Position numbers and translations under genes: made by a program
The notes under the pieces: model-generated
Databases searched by the model: none
Told to the model about the DNA's origin: nothing
The model's input: the letters and a program-made list of their open reading frames with translations, nothing else
Source: Pseudomonadota bacterium
GTDB taxonomy: Bacteria > Pseudomonadota > Alphaproteobacteria > Rhizobiales > Xanthobacteraceae
Direction of reading: 5' to 3'
Assembly: GCA_023387735.1 (NCBI GenBank)
Contig: JAEWHP010000030.1
Span: 1-64,000, forward strand
DNA length: 64,000 nt
Part shown: positions 51,777-61,509 of the stretch, in pieces
Layout of the letters: the number at the start of each line of letters is the position of its first letter
Position numbering within the stretch: position 1 is the stretch's first letter

Positions 51777-52034
51777 TCAGCCGCGCTTCGTAAACGGCTC
51801 GATGCGCTGCGCCGCGCGGATGAAGCCGATCATGATCATCACGCCGATCGCAAACAGCACCGCCTGCAGGATGTGCGCGCTGGTGTCGTTCAGCCCGAAC
51901 AGGATCGCGAGCGCCCAGCCGCCGGCGAAGGCCGCGCCGAACACTTCCGCGCCGATCAGGATCGCCGCCGAAATGACGGTGATGACGCTCGGCCAGACGA
52001 TCTCGCGGGAGGTGGAAGCGGGCTGTGGGCTCAT
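51777..52034 (-). CDS. Small membrane protein, two helices
   Basis: An 85-aa protein with two predicted membrane helices (about residues 16-45 and 52-75: VISAAILIGAEVFGAAFAGG and HILQAVLFAIGVMIMIGFI) and a short basic tail. It resembles small hypothetical inner-membrane proteins of Bradyrhizobium; no function is known. ATG 52034 is chosen because it starts a soluble N-terminus right before helix one. Confidence 0.65.
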   Translation of the reverse strand: MSPQPASTSREIVWPSVITVISAAILIGAEVFGAAFAGGWALAILFGLNDTSAHILQAVLFAIGVMIMIGFIRAAQRIEPFTKRG

Positions 52035-52136
52035 GGAACAGGTCCTGTCTAAGGGGGGGCAATCTCTCCGAAAAGGGCCCATCTATCAAGCGTAAAAGGC
52101 CCAAAAATGCCGCATCGCGTGATATAGATTGCCGCA

Positions 52137-52236
52137 TGTTCCAGAGCGTTTTCGCGTGAATTTGATGCCGGTTCGCGCGAGAAAAAATGCATCAAAAACA
52201 AGGCTTGGAGCCCGGTCCTGATTGGAACAGGACCGA
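52137..52236. repeat. Dispersed intergenic element with terminal hairpin
   Basis: The sequence contains GTTCCAGAGCGTTTTCGCG, a GATGCCGGTTCGCGCGAG block, an AAAATGCATCAAAAACAAG block and a hairpin GGTCCTG/CAGGACC (52214-52234). The order is the one I know from a short repeat scattered in Bradyrhizobium intergenic regions. It ends 32 bases before the peptidase start. Confidence 0.5.
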
Positions 52237-52268
52237 GAGATGTTCCAGCGGATGAAACGGGAATTGTG

Positions 52269-54359
52269 ATGTCAGATACCCCGCAGACGCCTGCCCCGCC
52301 GGAAGCCGGCGAAAACCCGCTGCTCAAGCCGTGGCAGACACCGTTCGAGACGCCGCCGTTCGCCGAGATCGAGCCGCAGCATTTCCTGCCCGCCTTCGAG
52401 CAGGCCTTTGTCGATCATGCCGCCGAGATCACGGCGATCACGCATGATCCTTCCTTGCCCGACTTCGCCAATACCATCACCGCGCTGGAGCGCTCCGGCA
52501 AGCTGCTCTCCAGGGTCTCGGCCGTGTTCTACGACCTGGTCTCGGCGCACTCCAATCCGGCGATCCTGGAGATCGACACGGAGGTGTCGTTGCGGATGGC
52601 GCGGCACTGGAATCCGATCATGATGAACGCTGTGCTGTTTGGCCGCATCGCGATGCTGCACGAGAAGCGAGCTGCGCTCGGCCTGACCGGCGAGCAACTG
52701 CGGCTGCTGGAGCGCACCTACACCAATTTCCACCGCGCCGGCGCCGGCCTCGACGAGGCCGCCAAGAAGCGCCGGGCCGAGATCAACGAGCGGCTGGCGC
52801 AACTCGGCACCTCGTTCAGCCACCACCTGCTCGGCGACGAGCAGGACTGGTTCATGGAGCTCGGCGAGGACGACCGCGCCGGGCTTCCCGAGGCCTTCGT
52901 GGCTTCCGCGAAGGCGGCCGCCGAAGAACGTGACATGGCCGGCAAGGCGATCGTGACGCTGTCGCGCTCCTCCGTCGAGCCGTTCCTGAAGAGCTCGTCG
53001 CGCCGCGACCTGCGCGAGAAGGTGTATCGGGCCTTCACCGCGCGCGGCGACAACGGCAACGCCAACGACAACAATGCCACCATCGTGGAAATTCTGGCCC
53101 TGCGGGAGGAAGCCGCGAAGATCATGGGCTTCCCGACCTACGCCGCCTACCGGCTGGAGGATTCCATGGCCAAGACGCCGGAGGCCGTGCGCGGCCTGCT
53201 GGAGCGGGTCTGGAAGCCCGCCCGCGCCCGCGCGTTGGCCGATCGCGACGCCCTGCAGGAGCTGATCGCGGAGGAGGGCGGCAACTTCACCCTCGCCCCC
53301 TGGGACTGGCGCTACTACGCCGAGATCCTGCGGCAGCGCCGCGCCAATTTCGACGAGGCCGCGATCAAGCCGTACCTGGTGCTCGACCACATGATCGAGG
53401 CTGCCTTCGACTGCGCCACGCGCCTGTTCGGTGTCACCTTCTCTGAACTCAAGGATGTCCCGGTCTGGCATCCGGACGTCCGGGTCTGGGAGGTCAAGGG
53501 GCCTGACGGCAAGCACAAGGCGCTGTTCTATGGCGATTACTTCGCCAGGCCCTCCAAGCGCTCCGGCGCCTGGATGACCTCGCTGCGCGACCAGCAGAAG
53601 CTCGACGGCGAGATTGCGCCGCTGATCATCAATGTCTGCAACTTCGCCAAGGGCGCCGACGGCCAGCCCTCGTTGCTGTCGCCCGACGATGCGCGCACGC
53701 TGTTCCACGAGTTCGGCCATGGCCTGCACGGCATGCTTTCCAACGTGACCTATCCTTCGCTGTCGGGAACATCCGTGTTCACCGACTTCGTCGAACTGCC
53801 CTCCCAGCTCTACGAGCACTGGCAGGAGCAGCCGCAGGTGCTGCGGCAGTTCGCCAGGCATTACGAGACCGGCGAGCCGCTGCCGGACGACCTGCTGCAG
53901 CGCTTCCTTGCCGCCCGCAAATTCAACCAGGGCTTTGCCACCGTGGAGTTCGTTTCCTCGGCCCTGATCGACCTCGAATTCCACACCCAGCCGGCTGCGG
54001 CCAGCCGTGACGTCGGTGCGTTCGAGAAGGCCGAGCTCGAGAAGATCGGCATGCCCGCGGAAATCGCGCTGCGGCACCGGCCCACGCAGTTCGGCCACAT
54101 CTTCTCCGGCGACCATTATGCGTCCGGCTATTACAGCTACATGTGGTCGGAGGTGATGGATGCCGACGCGTTCGGCGCCTTCGAGGAGGCCGGCGACATC
54201 TTCGATCCCGCCACCGCGAAGCGGCTGCACGACGACATCTATTCGTCGGGCGGTTCACGCGAGCCCGAGGAGGCCTATGTCGCCTTCCGCGGCCGCGAGC
54301 CCGAGGCCGACGCGCTGCTGCGCCGGCGCGGCCTGCTCGAAACCCCTGAGGCAGCCTGA
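52269..54359 (+). CDS. M3-family zinc metallopeptidase (oligopeptidase A/Dcp type)
   Basis: A 696-aa peptidase. The zinc motif is LFHEFGHGLHGML near residue 480, with the downstream glutamate in the usual TDFVELPSQLYEHW segment. Length and the C-terminal GHIFSGDHYASGYYSYMWSEV fit oligopeptidase A or peptidyl-dipeptidase Dcp. It degrades short peptides in the cytoplasm. No signal peptide is visible. ATG 52269 lies three bases after an alternative GTG. Confidence 0.93.
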   Translation: MSDTPQTPAPPEAGENPLLKPWQTPFETPPFAEIEPQHFLPAFEQAFVDHAAEITAITHDPSLPDFANTITALERSGKLLSRVSAVFYDLVSAHSNPAILEIDTEVSLRMARHWNPIMMNAVLFGRIAMLHEKRAALGLTGEQLRLLERTYTNFHRAGAGLDEAAKKRRAEINERLAQLGTSFSHHLLGDEQDWFMELGEDDRAGLPEAFVASAKAAAEERDMAGKAIVTLSRSSVEPFLKSSSRRDLREKVYRAFTARGDNGNANDNNATIVEILALREEAAKIMGFPTYAAYRLEDSMAKTPEAVRGLLERVWKPARARALADRDALQELIAEEGGNFTLAPWDWRYYAEILRQRRANFDEAAIKPYLVLDHMIEAAFDCATRLFGVTFSELKDVPVWHPDVRVWEVKGPDGKHKALFYGDYFARPSKRSGAWMTSLRDQQKLDGEIAPLIINVCNFAKGADGQPSLLSPDDARTLFHEFGHGLHGMLSNVTYPSLSGTSVFTDFVELPSQLYEHWQEQPQVLRQFARHYETGEPLPDDLLQRFLAARKFNQGFATVEFVSSALIDLEFHTQPAAASRDVGAFEKAELEKIGMPAEIALRHRPTQFGHIFSGDHYASGYYSYMWSEVMDADAFGAFEEAGDIFDPATAKRLHDDIYSSGGSREPEEAYVAFRGREPEADALLRRRGLLETPEAA

Positions 54360-54372
54360 GGTGACGGCAACC

Positions 54373-55008
54373 ATGCAGCGATTATTCGGTCTCTTCCTGC
54401 TCGCCGGCGGCATCGCGCTCGGCGCGGCTCCGGCGCAAGCGCATCCGCATGTCTGGATCACCGCGAAGAGCGAGGTGATCTACGCGCCCGACGGCTCGAT
54501 GACGGGCGTCCGCCACGCCTGGACCTTCGACGACATGTTCTCGACCTATGCGCTGCAGGGCATCGAGACCAAGACCAAGGGCGTCTACACCCGCGAGGAT
54601 CTCAAACCGCTGGCCCAAACCAATGTCGAGTCGCTGAAGGAGTTCAACTTCTTCACCTTCGCCAAGGCCGACGGCAAGAAATCGAAATTCGTGGAGCCGG
54701 TGGACTACTACCTCGAACACAAGGACGGCGCGCTGACGCTGCATTTCATCCTGCCGCTGAAGGCGCCGGTGACGTCGAAGCAGCTTGCACTGGAAGTATT
54801 CGATCCCTCCTACTTCATCGACTTCAAGTTCGAGGACAAGGATCCGATCAAGCTGGTCGGCGCGCCCGCCGCCTGCCAGATGCAGTTCCAGCGGCCGAAT
54901 GACGAAACCGCCAATACCCAGCGCCTGAGCGAGCAGAACTTCATGAACGGCGACAATTCCAACTACGGCGCGATGTTCGCCAACAAGATCATGGTGAATT
55001 GCCCGTGA
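54373..55008 (+). CDS. DUF1007-family exported protein
   Basis: A 211-aa protein with a signal peptide (cleavage after APAQA near 23) and HPHVWITAKSEVIYAPDGSM, the N-terminal hallmark of DUF1007, where the histidines may bind metal. Members are nearly always next to NicO-type nickel/cobalt transporters, as here. A GAGGTGA ribosome binding site sits seven bases before ATG 54373. Its stop overlaps the next start by four bases. Confidence 0.85.
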   Translation: MQRLFGLFLLAGGIALGAAPAQAHPHVWITAKSEVIYAPDGSMTGVRHAWTFDDMFSTYALQGIETKTKGVYTREDLKPLAQTNVESLKEFNFFTFAKADGKKSKFVEPVDYYLEHKDGALTLHFILPLKAPVTSKQLALEVFDPSYFIDFKFEDKDPIKLVGAPAACQMQFQRPNDETANTQRLSEQNFMNGDNSNYGAMFANKIMVNCP

Positions 55009-56108
55009 GGCGGATGCCCGCCGGCCTTGCGCGAGGCGTCGCCTTTACCGTTGCTGCATTGTCGGCTGTCATCGTCCTCGACGCTGCCGTACACGTCGTG
55101 ATGGCGCAAAATCCGTTCGGCGGCCCGCGGCCTGCGGCCCAGCCGCAAGCCGGCGGCATCTTCGGGTGGATTCTCGCCAAGCAATCCGAATTCTACCGGG
55201 AGATGTCGTCGACGATTCGCGCGGCAAAATCGGACGGCAGCGCGGTGTGGACGCTGCTCACGATTTCCTTCGCCTACGGCATCTTTCACGCCGCCGGTCC
55301 CGGCCACGGCAAGGCGGTGATCTCGTCCTATCTGGTCGCGAACGAGGAAACTGCGCGGCGCGGCATCGTGCTGTCGTTTGCCTCGGCGATGCTGCAGGCG
55401 CTGGTGGCGGTGGCGCTGGTTGCGGTGATGGCCTGGCTGCTTTCTTCCACCGCAAAGACGATGTGCTCGGCGGAGAAGGCGATCGAGATCGTCAGCTACG
55501 CCCTGATCGCGGCCTTCGGCGCCCGGCTGGTCTGGACCAAGGGCGGCGGGTTCATGCGCGCGCTGCAGTCGAAGCCGGTGCCCGCGATGGCCGTCGCGCA
55601 TGATCACGGCCACGCGCACCACGATCATCATCACCACGATCATCATCACGGCCACGATCATCATGTCCCTGACCATGCACACCATGAACATGCGCACGGC
55701 CACGGCCATGTTCACGACGAGCATTGCGGCCATTCGCATGGGCCGACGCCGGATCAACTCGCCGGCCCCGGCGGCTGGCAACGCGGCCTCGGCGCGATCT
55801 TCGCCGTTGGCTTGCGACCGTGCTCGGGCGCGATCCTGGTGCTCGTGTTTGCGCTGGCGCAGGGCCTGTTCTGGGCCGGCATTGCGGCGACCTTCGTGAT
55901 GGGGCTCGGCACCGCGATCACGGTCGCGACGATTGCGGTCGTCGCCGTGTCCGCCAAGGGTCTCGCCCGGCGGCTCAGCTCGGCGAGCGAAGGCGGCGGC
56001 ACGCTTGTCATGCGCGGCATCGAGTTCGGCGCCGCAGGCCTGGTGCTGCTGTTTGGCCTCGGCCTGCTGTTCGGCTATCTCGCCGCCGAACGCGCGACCT
56101 GTCTGTGA
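55005..56108 (+). CDS. NicO-family nickel/cobalt transporter (RcnA-like)
   Basis: A 367-aa membrane protein with about seven helices. FHAAGPGHGKAVISSYLVAN near residue 95 and GLRPCSGAILVLVFALAQGL near 271 are the two conserved transport motifs. Residues about 195-247 form a loop with over twenty histidines, presumably a metal buffer. Members export or import nickel or cobalt; direction is not clear. The GTG at 55005 overlaps the DUF1007 stop (GTGA); ATG 55014 is an alternative. Confidence 0.88.
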   Translation: MRRMPAGLARGVAFTVAALSAVIVLDAAVHVVMAQNPFGGPRPAAQPQAGGIFGWILAKQSEFYREMSSTIRAAKSDGSAVWTLLTISFAYGIFHAAGPGHGKAVISSYLVANEETARRGIVLSFASAMLQALVAVALVAVMAWLLSSTAKTMCSAEKAIEIVSYALIAAFGARLVWTKGGGFMRALQSKPVPAMAVAHDHGHAHHDHHHHDHHHGHDHHVPDHAHHEHAHGHGHVHDEHCGHSHGPTPDQLAGPGGWQRGLGAIFAVGLRPCSGAILVLVFALAQGLFWAGIAATFVMGLGTAITVATIAVVAVSAKGLARRLSSASEGGGTLVMRGIEFGAAGLVLLFGLGLLFGYLAAERATCL

Positions 56109-56153
56109 ACGCAGGGCGGATCGGGTGATCCGCCATGCTTCAATGTCCCAATC

Positions 56154-57152
56154 TCACTCCGGCTTGATCCCGGCTGCTTTCATGATCGGCAGCAGCCGTG
56201 CCTGCTCGCTGTCGCGGAAGGCCGAGGCCTCGGCCATCGATGTCGGCCAGGTCGATGCGCCGAGGTCGCCATATCGCGTCTTGACGCCGGGATCGGCGAG
56301 CGCCTTGGCGGTGAGGGCGTTGATCTGCGCCACCAGATCCGCCGGCATGTTCGCCGGCCCGATCAGGGTGGTCCATGAGGTCATCGCATATCCCGGCAGA
56401 ACTTCGGCCATGGTCGGCACATCGGGAAGTTCGGGGATGCGCGTTTTCGAAGTGACGGCTACCGGCTTGATCAGGCCGGATCGCACGCTCGGCAGCGAAC
56501 CCGGCAGATTGTCGAACAGCAAGTCGACGCGGCCGCCCAGCAGGTCGGTCAGCGCCGGTGCGGCGCCCTTGTAGGGGATATGGACGACCTCCACGCCCGC
56601 CATGCTGTTCATCATCTCGCCGGACAGATGCAACGTCGTGCCGAAGCCGGCTGAGGCATAGGTGTATTTGCGCGGCTCCTTCTTGAACGCGGCCAGCAAC
56701 TCCTTCAGATCCGAGGAGAACAGATCCTTCTTGGCAACCAGGATGTTCGGCAACTGCCACATGCCGGAGATAAACGTGAAATCGCGGACCGGATCATAAG
56801 GAAGCTTGGCATAGCTGCCGATCGCAAGCACGTTGCTGGCGATGCCGCCAAGTCCGACGGTGTATCCGTCCGGTGCTGACTTCGCGACCGTATCCGCTCC
56901 CAGCGCGCCGCCCGCTCCGGCGCGGTTCTCGACCACGAACGATTGCCCGGAAAGTTCACTCATCTTCTGGCAGAGGATGCGCGAGAGTGAATCGGTTGCC
57001 CCTCCCGCCGGAAAGCCGTTGACGTAGCGCACCGGCCGTGCCGGCCACGCTTCCTGTGCGCTGGTTATATGCGGCGCAACGAATGGTGCGGCGATCGATC
57101 CGCCGAGAAGGGACAGCAAGCGGCGGCGGTTCACGGACGTGGGCGTCGGCAT
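56154..57152 (-). CDS. Bug-type tripartite tricarboxylate receptor
   Basis: A 332-aa periplasmic receptor of the Bug/TctC family: a twin-arginine-like signal (NRRRLLSLLGGSIAAPF), VRYVNGFPAGGATDSLSRIL near residue 40, VVENRAGAGGALGADTVAKS near 73 and VVHIPYKGAAPALTDLLGG near 187. The TctA/TctB membrane partners are not nearby, so it is an orphan receptor, as is frequent in this family; the ligand is probably a carboxylate. ATG 57152 is supported by GGAGG. Confidence 0.88.
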   Translation of the reverse strand: MPTPTSVNRRRLLSLLGGSIAAPFVAPHITSAQEAWPARPVRYVNGFPAGGATDSLSRILCQKMSELSGQSFVVENRAGAGGALGADTVAKSAPDGYTVGLGGIASNVLAIGSYAKLPYDPVRDFTFISGMWQLPNILVAKKDLFSSDLKELLAAFKKEPRKYTYASAGFGTTLHLSGEMMNSMAGVEVVHIPYKGAAPALTDLLGGRVDLLFDNLPGSLPSVRSGLIKPVAVTSKTRIPELPDVPTMAEVLPGYAMTSWTTLIGPANMPADLVAQINALTAKALADPGVKTRYGDLGASTWPTSMAEASAFRDSEQARLLPIMKAAGIKPE

Positions 57153-57425
57153 CACTTCCTCCATGGATGGTCTGATTGTGCTTGATTGGCCGGGCGGGGG
57201 TCGCTTGAGCCTTCGGATCGAAAAATCCGAACGAAGGCTTCGCTGATCTTGTGCCGACAAGCCGGATCGTACATGCGAGCGCCGCCGCCGTAAGCGAAAT
57301 CAGCGCATCGCGCGTCGTAGCCTGGAGCTTCCCGCAGTGCGGCAACTTTTCGATTGCGCCTGCTTTATGGATGGACTTCGTTCGGCTATGCAGAAATCAA
57401 CCAAACACGCACAACCGGGAATTCC

Positions 57426-57860
57426 ATGTCACGCGAGCAGTTCTGGTTCTTTCACCCGTTTCGGGTGCGCTATTCGGAGATCGACGGCCAGGGCGTCGTC
57501 TTCAACGCGCATTACCTGACCTACTTCGATACGACCATCACCGAATATTTCCGCGCGCTGGGATATGACCAGTACGCCGACGCCAAGCAGACGGGTGAGG
57601 ATTACCACGTCGTCAAGTCGCTGATCGAGTACAAGGCACCGGTCCGGTTCGACTGGGAGTTGGACGTCGGCGCGCGCGTGGCGCGGATCGGCAATTCAAG
57701 CATCACTTTCGAACTCGCGATCTTCCTCAAGGGCGGGACCGAAGTGCTGGTGACCGGCGAGATCGTCTGGGTCAACACCAACCAGCAGACCCATCGTCCG
57801 GTCCCGGTCTCGAAGGAGATTAGGGCGAAGATCACGGCGCGGGAGAAGCATCTCGCATGA
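57426..57860 (+). CDS. 4-hydroxybenzoyl-CoA thioesterase-family protein
   Basis: A 144-aa hotdog-fold acyl-CoA thioesterase. The family motif RVRYSEIDGQGVVFNAHYLT lies near residue 13, with the active aspartate in it, and DYHVVKSLIEYKAPVRFDWEL near 58. The specific acyl-CoA is not predictable. It is flanked by the Bug receptor (divergent) and a repeat. Confidence 0.87.
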   Translation: MSREQFWFFHPFRVRYSEIDGQGVVFNAHYLTYFDTTITEYFRALGYDQYADAKQTGEDYHVVKSLIEYKAPVRFDWELDVGARVARIGNSSITFELAIFLKGGTEVLVTGEIVWVNTNQQTHRPVPVSKEIRAKITAREKHLA

Positions 57861-57873
57861 GATCTCGGTGCAG

Positions 57874-57953
57874 CGTAGGGCGGATTAGCGCAGCGTAATC
57901 CGCCATCTTGTTTTGAGGGCGCAGTGGCGGATTACGCCTTCGGCTAATCCGCT
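57874..57953. repeat. Inverted intergenic repeat
   Basis: GCGTAGGGCGGATTAGCGCA with GTAATCCGCC on the left is mirrored by GGCGGATTACGCCTTCGGC with TAATCCGC on the right. It is another of the short mosaics in this family, placed between two convergent genes and able to end transcription from both sides. Confidence 0.6.
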
Positions 57954-57976
57954 CGACGCATTCGATTCGTGGCGGC

Positions 57977-58342
57977 TCAGTCAAACCGCGCCGTCACCGT
58001 CTTCCCGTCCGGCGCCATTAGTTGAACCGCGCCCTTGGGACTGGCCGGCAGGGCCGTGGCCGCCGTTCCGCTCAACTTATCATTTTCCGAAGGCGCGAGC
58101 GTGATGCGCTCGGCCTTTCCACCCAGCGTGAAGATGGCGACGGCCTTGAAGCCCTTTGGATCGACCGGCTTGCCGTCCTCGCTGCTGATGAAGACTTCGA
58201 TCGCCTTGTCCTTGGCGACGAGCTCCACATGGTAAGGGCCGGCATCGGCGATACGTCCGCCGTGCAGGCTCTTGGCGTCGTGAGCGTAGGCGGGCAGGGC
58301 GGCCAGCAGGGCAACGCCGAGGGCGAGATATCCGAGCTTCAT
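57977..58342 (-). CDS. Periplasmic protein of the RND efflux operon
   Basis: A 121-aa exported protein (signal cleavage near AYAHD). It has a HDAKSLHGGRI start that could bind metal, then a beta-rich domain (YHVELVAKDKAIEVFISSED, FKAVAIFTLGGKAERITL). It is the last gene of the heavy-metal efflux operon, 26 bases after the pump gene, and resembles small periplasmic partners of such pumps; the exact role is unknown. Confidence 0.68.
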   Translation of the reverse strand: MKLGYLALGVALLAALPAYAHDAKSLHGGRIADAGPYHVELVAKDKAIEVFISSEDGKPVDPKGFKAVAIFTLGGKAERITLAPSENDKLSGTAATALPASPKGAVQLMAPDGKTVTARFD

Positions 58343-58368
58343 GCAAGTCTCCTTTCAAGTCGGAACGA

Positions 58369-61300
58369 TCAATAAGTGTGCGAGGCGGCAGCATCCCCGA
58401 GGCGCTCCTCGGATTGCCGTCGTAGCAGCCGCATCAGCGGCTTGCGGCCGAACATCAGGAACAGCACGGGCGTGACCAGGGCATCGAGCAAGGTCGCGCT
58501 GACAAGTCCGCCGAAGATGGTCACGGCGACCGGGTGCAATATCTCCTTGCCGGGCTCATCGGCCGCGATCAGTAGCGGCAGCAGTGCCAGTCCCGCGGAC
58601 AGCGCGGTCATCAGGACGGGCGTCATGCGTTCGAGGCTGCCGCGGATCACGAGCTCAGGCCCGAACGCCATTCCCTCGCGCAGGGCGAGATTGATGTAAT
58701 GGCTGATCTTGAGGATGCCGTTGCGGGTCGCGATCCCCGCCAGCGTGATGAACCCGACCATGCTGGCGACGGAAAGCGGCTGGCCGGCCAGCGCCAGCGC
58801 CGCGACCGAACCGATCAGCGCCAGCGGCACACCGCCCATGATGATCAGGGCCAGCACGGAGGATCGGTAGCGGCTGTAGAGGATCGCAAAGATCAGCGCG
58901 AGCGAAACCGCCGAAAGGATTCCGATCCTGCGGCTGGCCTCCTCCTGGGCCTGGAATGTGCCCTCAAGGCTTGCGGTGACGCCCTGCGGCAGGCTCGAAG
59001 CGTCCAGCTCAGCACGGATGCGGCGCACGATCTCTGCCATGTCGGTCTTGCCGTCCGAGTTGGCGAGGATGACGATGCGCCGGCGGCCGTTCTCCCGCAG
59101 GATCTGGTTTGGCCCGTCGGTTTCCTTCACGTCGGCGATCTGACGTGCGGGGATCCATCCCGACGGCGTCTTGATCAGGAGGTCGCCGAGTTTTTCGGTG
59201 GTGCGCAACTGGTCGGGCAGCCGCATCACGACGTCGTACCGCTTGTAGCCGTCGACCACGCGCGAGATGACGCGCCCGCTCGAGAGCCGCGACAGTTGAT
59301 CGGTCACGGCGCCCGGCTGCACGCCATAGAGCGCGGCGCGGGTATAATCGACGCGGATCTCGAGCTGCGGAATCCGGACCTGCTTCTCGACCTGCAGGTC
59401 CTGGATGCCTTTGATCTTCGAGAGACGCGAGCGGATATCTTCCGCGCTGTTGCGTAGCGTGTCGAGATCGTCGCCGAACAGTTTCAGGGCCAGTTCGGCG
59501 CGGACGCCCGAGAGCAGGTGATCGAGCCGGTGCGATATCGGCTGTCCGACATTGACCGAGAGCGGCAGCACCGAGAGCCGCGAACGGATGTCCGCGACGA
59601 TCTCGGGCTTCGGCCGCTGCGAGCGCTTGAGATCGACTTCGAGGTCGGACGAGTGGATGCCTTCCGCGTGTTCATCCAGTTCCGCACGTCCCGTGCGCCT
59701 TCCGACGCTGATCACTTCGGGCACATCGAGCAGAAGGCGCTCGGCGATCGAGCCCACGCGCGTGGATTCGGAAAGCGAGACGCCCGGGTTGAACGCGATA
59801 TTGATCGTGAAGGTGCCTTCATTGAACGCCGGAAGGAACGCGCGATTGAGACCCAGGGCCCCCACGCCGGCGCCCAGCACCGCCAGCGCCGTGACGCCGA
59901 GCAGCAATCCCCTGTGAACGAGCGCAAACCGGAGCGCGGCGTGGTTCACGGATTTGAGTTTGCGAACCAGCCAGCTCTCCCGCTCCGCGAGGCGCTTCAT
60001 CCCCGGCAGCAGGTAGTAGGCCATGACAGGGGTGAGGGTGATCGACACGAACAGGCTCGCGAGGATCGAGATGATGTAGGCGTGGCCGAGCGGCGCGAAC
60101 AGCCGTCCTTCTATGCCGGAAAGCGCAAACAGCGGCACGAACACCAGCACGATGATCATCGTGGCGTAGACGATGCCGGACCGCACTTCGTTGGAAGCGG
60201 AAACCACCACGTCGAACACCGAGCGTGGATTGCCTTGCTCCCTGTTCTCGCGAAGCCGACGAAAAATGTTCTCGACGTCGACGACGGCGTCATCGACCAG
60301 CTCGCCGATGGCGATCGCAAGGCCGCCCAGGGTCATGGTGTTGATCGACAGGCCGAGCAGCTTGAAGATGATCGCCGTGGTCAGGATCGAGACTGGTATG
60401 GCGGTGAGCGAAATCGCCGTCGTGCGCCAGTTCAGCAGGAACGCGAACAGGATGACGGCCACGACCAGGGCCGCTTCGAGCAGCACCCGCTCGACGTTCT
60501 GGATCGAGTTCTCGATGAAGCTCGCCTGGCGGAAGATGATCTCGTTGGCCTTGACGCCGGACGGCAGGCTCGGTTCCAGCTCCGCGAGCACCTGCGTGAT
60601 CTGTTGTGTCAGCTTCACCGTGTCGACGTTGGGCTGCTTCTCGACCGAGACGATCACGGCGGGCTTGCTCATGTAACCGGCGTCGCCGCGCTTGACCTTG
60701 GGCGCGAAGTCGACGTTCGCCACCTGCCGCAGCAGGATTGGGCGTCCCTCGATGGTGGTGACGACGATGTTGCGCAGATCTTCCAGGCTCGTCGTGCGCC
60801 CGATATTGCGGATCAGGAATTCGCGGGCGTTCTGGTCGGTGAAGCCGCCGCCGGTGTTGGTGCCGAACTGCCGGAGCGCCAGCTCCATCTGCTCGTAGCT
60901 CACGCCGAGCGCGCGCAACGCCGAAGGCAGTGGCGCAATCCGGTATTGACGGACCTCGCCGCCGATCGGGATCACCTGGGCGACGCCGGGCACGGCGAGC
61001 AGCCGCGGCCTGATCGTGAAGTCGGCTATCTCTCGCACCTCCATCGGCGAGGCCGTCTTCGACGTCACCGCGATCAGGAGGATCTGACCCATGATCGAAC
61101 TGATCGGGCCGATTTGTGGCGTGACGTTGAGCGGCAGCTGGCTCTGCACCTGCGCCAGACGCTCCGCGACCAGCTGGCGGTTGCGGAAGATATCGGTGCC
61201 CCAATCGAACTCGACGTAGACGATCGAAAGCCCGATGCCCGAGACCGAGCGCACCCGGCTGACACCCGGCACGCCGTTCATCTGGGTTTCGATCGGGAAG

Positions 61301-61497
61301 CTGACGAGCTGCTCGACTTCCGGCGGGGCGTAGCCTTCCGATTCCGTCATGATGGTGACGGTCGGGCGATTGAGGTCCGGAAACACGTCGACGGGCAACT
61401 GCCGCACGGTATAGGCGCCCAATAGAACGAGAACGCTCGCCATCGCCAGAACGAGCAGGCGATTGCGGAGCGAGGCGCTGACCAGGAATGTGAACAT
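58369..61497 (-). CDS. Heavy-metal RND efflux pump (CzcA/CusA family)
   Basis: A 1042-aa inner-membrane pump with twelve helices and two large periplasmic loops. The start VLGAYTVRQLPVDVFPDLNR near residue 24 is typical. The fourth helix, which marks metal type, reads AIAIGELVDDAVVDVENIF near 393-411, without the DFG...DGAVV of zinc/cobalt pumps or the classic CusA form; the metal therefore stays open. It works with the adaptor gene immediately upstream (12-base gap); the outer-membrane channel is not in the window. Confidence 0.92.
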   Translation of the reverse strand: MFTFLVSASLRNRLLVLAMASVLVLLGAYTVRQLPVDVFPDLNRPTVTIMTESEGYAPPEVEQLVSFPIETQMNGVPGVSRVRSVSGIGLSIVYVEFDWGTDIFRNRQLVAERLAQVQSQLPLNVTPQIGPISSIMGQILLIAVTSKTASPMEVREIADFTIRPRLLAVPGVAQVIPIGGEVRQYRIAPLPSALRALGVSYEQMELALRQFGTNTGGGFTDQNAREFLIRNIGRTTSLEDLRNIVVTTIEGRPILLRQVANVDFAPKVKRGDAGYMSKPAVIVSVEKQPNVDTVKLTQQITQVLAELEPSLPSGVKANEIIFRQASFIENSIQNVERVLLEAALVVAVILFAFLLNWRTTAISLTAIPVSILTTAIIFKLLGLSINTMTLGGLAIAIGELVDDAVVDVENIFRRLRENREQGNPRSVFDVVVSASNEVRSGIVYATMIIVLVFVPLFALSGIEGRLFAPLGHAYIISILASLFVSITLTPVMAYYLLPGMKRLAERESWLVRKLKSVNHAALRFALVHRGLLLGVTALAVLGAGVGALGLNRAFLPAFNEGTFTINIAFNPGVSLSESTRVGSIAERLLLDVPEVISVGRRTGRAELDEHAEGIHSSDLEVDLKRSQRPKPEIVADIRSRLSVLPLSVNVGQPISHRLDHLLSGVRAELALKLFGDDLDTLRNSAEDIRSRLSKIKGIQDLQVEKQVRIPQLEIRVDYTRAALYGVQPGAVTDQLSRLSSGRVISRVVDGYKRYDVVMRLPDQLRTTEKLGDLLIKTPSGWIPARQIADVKETDGPNQILRENGRRRIVILANSDGKTDMAEIVRRIRAELDASSLPQGVTASLEGTFQAQEEASRRIGILSAVSLALIFAILYSRYRSSVLALIIMGGVPLALIGSVAALALAGQPLSVASMVGFITLAGIATRNGILKISHYINLALREGMAFGPELVIRGSLERMTPVLMTALSAGLALLPLLIAADEPGKEILHPVAVTIFGGLVSATLLDALVTPVLFLMFGRKPLMRLLRRQSEERLGDAAASHTY

Positions 61498-61509
61498 GGG
61501 GTCGCCTCC

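Noticed and set aside
52272..54230. 652-codon minus-strand frame
   Set aside because: It is the exact antisense of the M3 peptidase and its translation has no family features.
59518..61425. 635-codon plus-strand frame
   Set aside because: It is antisense to the RND pump gene and rich in Asp, His and Arg, as expected of a shadow.
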